From positions 1-6,996 of the forward strand of contig CAZMLE010000140.1 of NCBI GenBank assembly GCA_964567045.1: DNA of 6,996 nucleotides, written 5' to 3'. Positions 5,860-6,996 of this stretch are shown one piece after another. Origin of the DNA: JAFNGF01 sp964567045 (GTDB taxonomy: Bacteria > Planctomycetota > Phycisphaerae > Sedimentisphaerales > Anaerobacaceae). Position 1 is the stretch's first letter; each line of letters opens with the position of its first letter. The notes beneath the pieces were generated by a model. That model worked only from the letters and a program-made list of their open reading frames with translations, had not been told where the DNA came from and did not search any database. The position numbers and the translations under genes are program-made.

Positions 5860-6255
5860 TTAATCAAGTGAGACATCCAAATCGCCCGCTGCGAATTTGC
5901 CCGTGTCTCCTGAAGTAATGGTTTTGGACTGGCTTAACGCCCCGTGAGCAAGCATATTGCCGGCGCTTGCCGCATCAAACAGCGCAAAATGCGTTATGGT
6001 GCCCCAGCTGCCGGTAGCCTGCGGGAAGGAAATATCGCCGGCGTTACTAAGGCTGCCGCCGGAAGAGGTAGTCCAGGATGCGCCGGAAGTCGCAACGCGG
6101 GCGTAGCCATTACCGCTTGGCTCAGCAAGGCCCGAGCCGCTATCCAGCGGGTCCGCGGTAGATAGTCCCACATAAATCGTCGGCGGGGTGTAACTACCTT
6201 TGCCGAAAATATGGTCCAAAATCTCGTTTTCCCAGTGATCAGAGAAACTGCCCAT
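5860..6255 (-). CDS. Phage tail-fibre-associated structural protein (131 residues)
   Basis: The ATG 6253-6255 follows AAGGAG at 7 bases. The protein begins MGSFSDHWENEILDHIFGKG, then TPPTIYVGLSTADPLDSGSG (about residues 23-42), GNGYARVATSGASWT (about 48-62), ISFPQATGSWGTITHFALFD (about 74-93) and MLAHGALSQSKTITSGDTGK (about 100-119), ending AAGDLDVSLD. This pattern (helical N-terminus with DH-x-x-GK, Y-x-GL-STADP, FP-A-x-x-x-WG-x-x-x-x-F-x-xFDA, LAHG-L-SKTI-GDT) matches a widespread family of about 130 residues annotated in many phages as tail-fibre or structural protein. It is thought to be a virion component; the precise role is not established to my knowledge. Length is as usual for the family and the sequence looks intact. 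A long hairpin element lies directly upstream of its ribosome binding site. Confidence 0.85.
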   Translation of the reverse strand: MGSFSDHWENEILDHIFGKGSYTPPTIYVGLSTADPLDSGSGLAEPSGNGYARVATSGASWTTSSGGSLSNAGDISFPQATGSWGTITHFALFDAASAGNMLAHGALSQSKTITSGDTGKFAAGDLDVSLD

Positions 6256-6274
6256 TTTGCAGCTCCTTATTTAG

Positions 6275-6318
6275 CCCCCCAGTTTATCCGCCAGACGTAT
6301 GGCGGATTTGCTGGGGGG
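6275..6318. repeat. GC-rich nested hairpin element B upstream of tail-fibre-associated gene
   Basis: The outer stem is CCCCCCAG (6275-6282) with CTGGGGGG (6311-6318). The inner stem is ATCCGCCA (6286-6293) with TGGCGGAT (6300-6307), with loop GACGTA. A G-T pair and two mismatches separate them, giving about 17 pairs in all. It lies between the stop of the 151-residue gene (6331-6333) and the AAGGAG of the next gene, which follows the hairpin after about 8 bases on the minus strand. It could act as an mRNA processing or stability hairpin, modulate initiation of the downstream gene, or terminate weakly on the plus strand (followed by TCTTCTT). It shares GAAGAC...CTAAA flanks with element A at 3503-3541, pointing to a dispersed repeat family. 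Confidence 0.7.
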
Positions 6319-6330
6319 TCTTCTTGCCGC

Positions 6331-6786
6331 TTATTGTGGCGTCCTGCTTATGCTTGATTCGCCGTCAGTCGGGGTGTGTGTCAGTATGATGGTCTGCCCG
6401 TCATCATCGTAGTAATCAATCGCGCCGGTTGATTTGCTCTGAACGGCCTTGTTGGCGAGGATTTTTTCGCAGGTCAACTCTGCGCTGCCGGTCCAGATTA
6501 TGCGGGTGCCTCCAACAAGGTCGTCACTATCGGCAGGATTCGCCCCAGCCTGCAAAAACATCTGAACCGTGTACCGACCGGCAGGAATATTCGCAGGGAA
6601 GCTGCCAACGTATCTGCTGCCGCCCTTGTCGGTCAGTGATATATCGTAATTGTCGGCATTATGCCCATTGTTACCCCAGTTCTCGAACGCCGACCCTGCT
6701 GGATACCAGACCTGACCGGCAGCATTGCGAATAGTAGCATAAACCGAGTTGCCTGACGCATAATCCAAATGTATTTCGTTGGCCAT
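6331..6786 (-). CDS. Phage-associated beta-sandwich protein, probably structural (151 residues)
   Basis: The start ATG 6784-6786 is preceded by GAGAGGA about 10 bases upstream. The protein begins MANEIHLDYASGNSVYATIR, then GQVWYPAGSAFENWG (about 24-38), DNYDISLTDKGGSRYVGSFP (about 46-65), IPAGRYTVQMFLQAGANPAD (about 67-86), and GTRIIWTGSAEL (about 92-103), ending in a polar tail with YYDDDGQTIILTHTP. The N-terminal 105 residues have the strand pattern of an immunoglobulin-like or similar beta sandwich. There is no signal peptide. From memory, proteins with this start and the GRY-V-x-x-x-QAGA-PA-SD segment recur in phage-like clusters of planctomycete genomes, usually near tail genes and annotated hypothetical. 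The end may serve as a docking tail. Structural function is inference from context. Confidence 0.8.
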   Translation of the reverse strand: MANEIHLDYASGNSVYATIRNAAGQVWYPAGSAFENWGNNGHNADNYDISLTDKGGSRYVGSFPANIPAGRYTVQMFLQAGANPADSDDLVGGTRIIWTGSAELTCEKILANKAVQSKSTGAIDYYDDDGQTIILTHTPTDGESSISRTPQ

Positions 6787-6804
6787 TGTGTTCTTGTCCT
6801 CTCT

Positions 6805-6996
6805 TTATGCTTCTTCCGTCCAGGTTCCATTCTTGGCGATTGTCGCCCAGTCGCCGCTTGAATCAGCGACCAAAGCAAGGCACGCGCCGATAGCGCTGGC
6901 TGACTTGTATTTGCCGGCGGTTTGGCCGCTGTCGTCTCTTATTGTCGCGGCGCCCGGCTCGACCCGTAGTGCTTGCGCGGCCTGAACGGCAAAAGT
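6805..6996 (-). CDS. Partial small phage protein (C-terminal 63 residues)
   Basis: A frame is open from the right edge and stops with TAA at 6805-6807; its start lies outside the window. The visible part begins TFAVQAAQALRVEPGAATIR, continues DDSGQTAGKYKSASAIGACL and ends ALVADSSGDWATIAKNGTWTEEA. The ending LVAD-x-x-G-W-x-x-x-x-x-x-GTWT-E is typical of short phage structural proteins, where it follows a Gly/Ala-rich beta domain. The stop lies 18 bases before the next start, so it belongs to the same operon. It is probably a virion or decoration-type protein, but the family is not identified with certainty. Confidence 0.7.
   Translation of the reverse strand, partial: TFAVQAAQALRVEPGAATIRDDSGQTAGKYKSASAIGACLALVADSSGDWATIAKNGTWTEEA

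Noticed and set aside
5444..5863. Plus-strand open frame of 139 codons
   Set aside because: It is antisense to the 124-residue beta-rich protein, which has a clear AAGGAG and fits the operon. The plus-strand frame runs almost exactly opposite it and has no recognisable features.
6311..6330. Hairpin B as an intrinsic terminator for plus-strand transcription
   Set aside because: The following TCTTCTT is not a true T-run, and no plus-strand gene exists to be terminated.

Overview
The window reads as the late structural end of a tailed-phage genome or prophage. Every gene I can support lies on the minus strand, so transcription runs from high to low coordinates. The genes are packed with gaps of 2-20 bases or short overlaps, and most have a clear AAGGAG-type ribosome binding site. 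No integrase, terminase, capsid, tRNA, CRISPR or rRNA sequence is visible. From recollection of similar proteins, and without a search, the set resembles phage-like elements in Planctomycetota (Phycisphaerae-type) genomes. That host assignment is tentative. GC content is mostly 50-62 %.

Layout in transcription order. At the right edge is the C-terminal 63 residues of a small phage-type protein (6805-6996). Next come four small, probably beta-rich structural proteins: 6331-6786, 5860-6255 (a tail-fibre-associated family I recognise), 5471-5845 (GTG start) and 5122-5460. Then comes a 529-residue LamG (concanavalin A-like lectin) protein, 3546-5135, a candidate receptor-binding or fibre protein. 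It is followed by a 611-residue protein, 1625-3460, whose ends look like a tail hub or baseplate protein. The operon ends with three small genes: a 111-residue protein (1281-1616), an 86-residue membrane/coiled-coil protein (1018-1278) and a 196-residue putative lipoprotein (431-1021). The last two overlap by ATGA and could be an envelope or lysis pair.

Positions 189-430 form a 33 % GC gap with no gene. It holds a weak terminator candidate and, next to the following start codon, a 7-bp inverted repeat. Beyond it is the N-terminal part of an unrecognised protein (1-188) running off the left edge, probably a separate transcription unit.

The main non-coding structures are two GC-rich hairpin elements in the only two larger gaps inside the operon (3503-3541 and 6275-6318). 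They share flanking sequence and look like copies of one dispersed repeat. The most striking compositional signal is a drop from about 60 % to about 43 % GC confined to the core of the LamG domain (4501-4920), which suggests exchange of the binding domain. I see no evidence for a wholly new defence or enzymatic system. The best leads are the mosaic lectin gene, the membrane/lipoprotein pair and the hairpin repeats.
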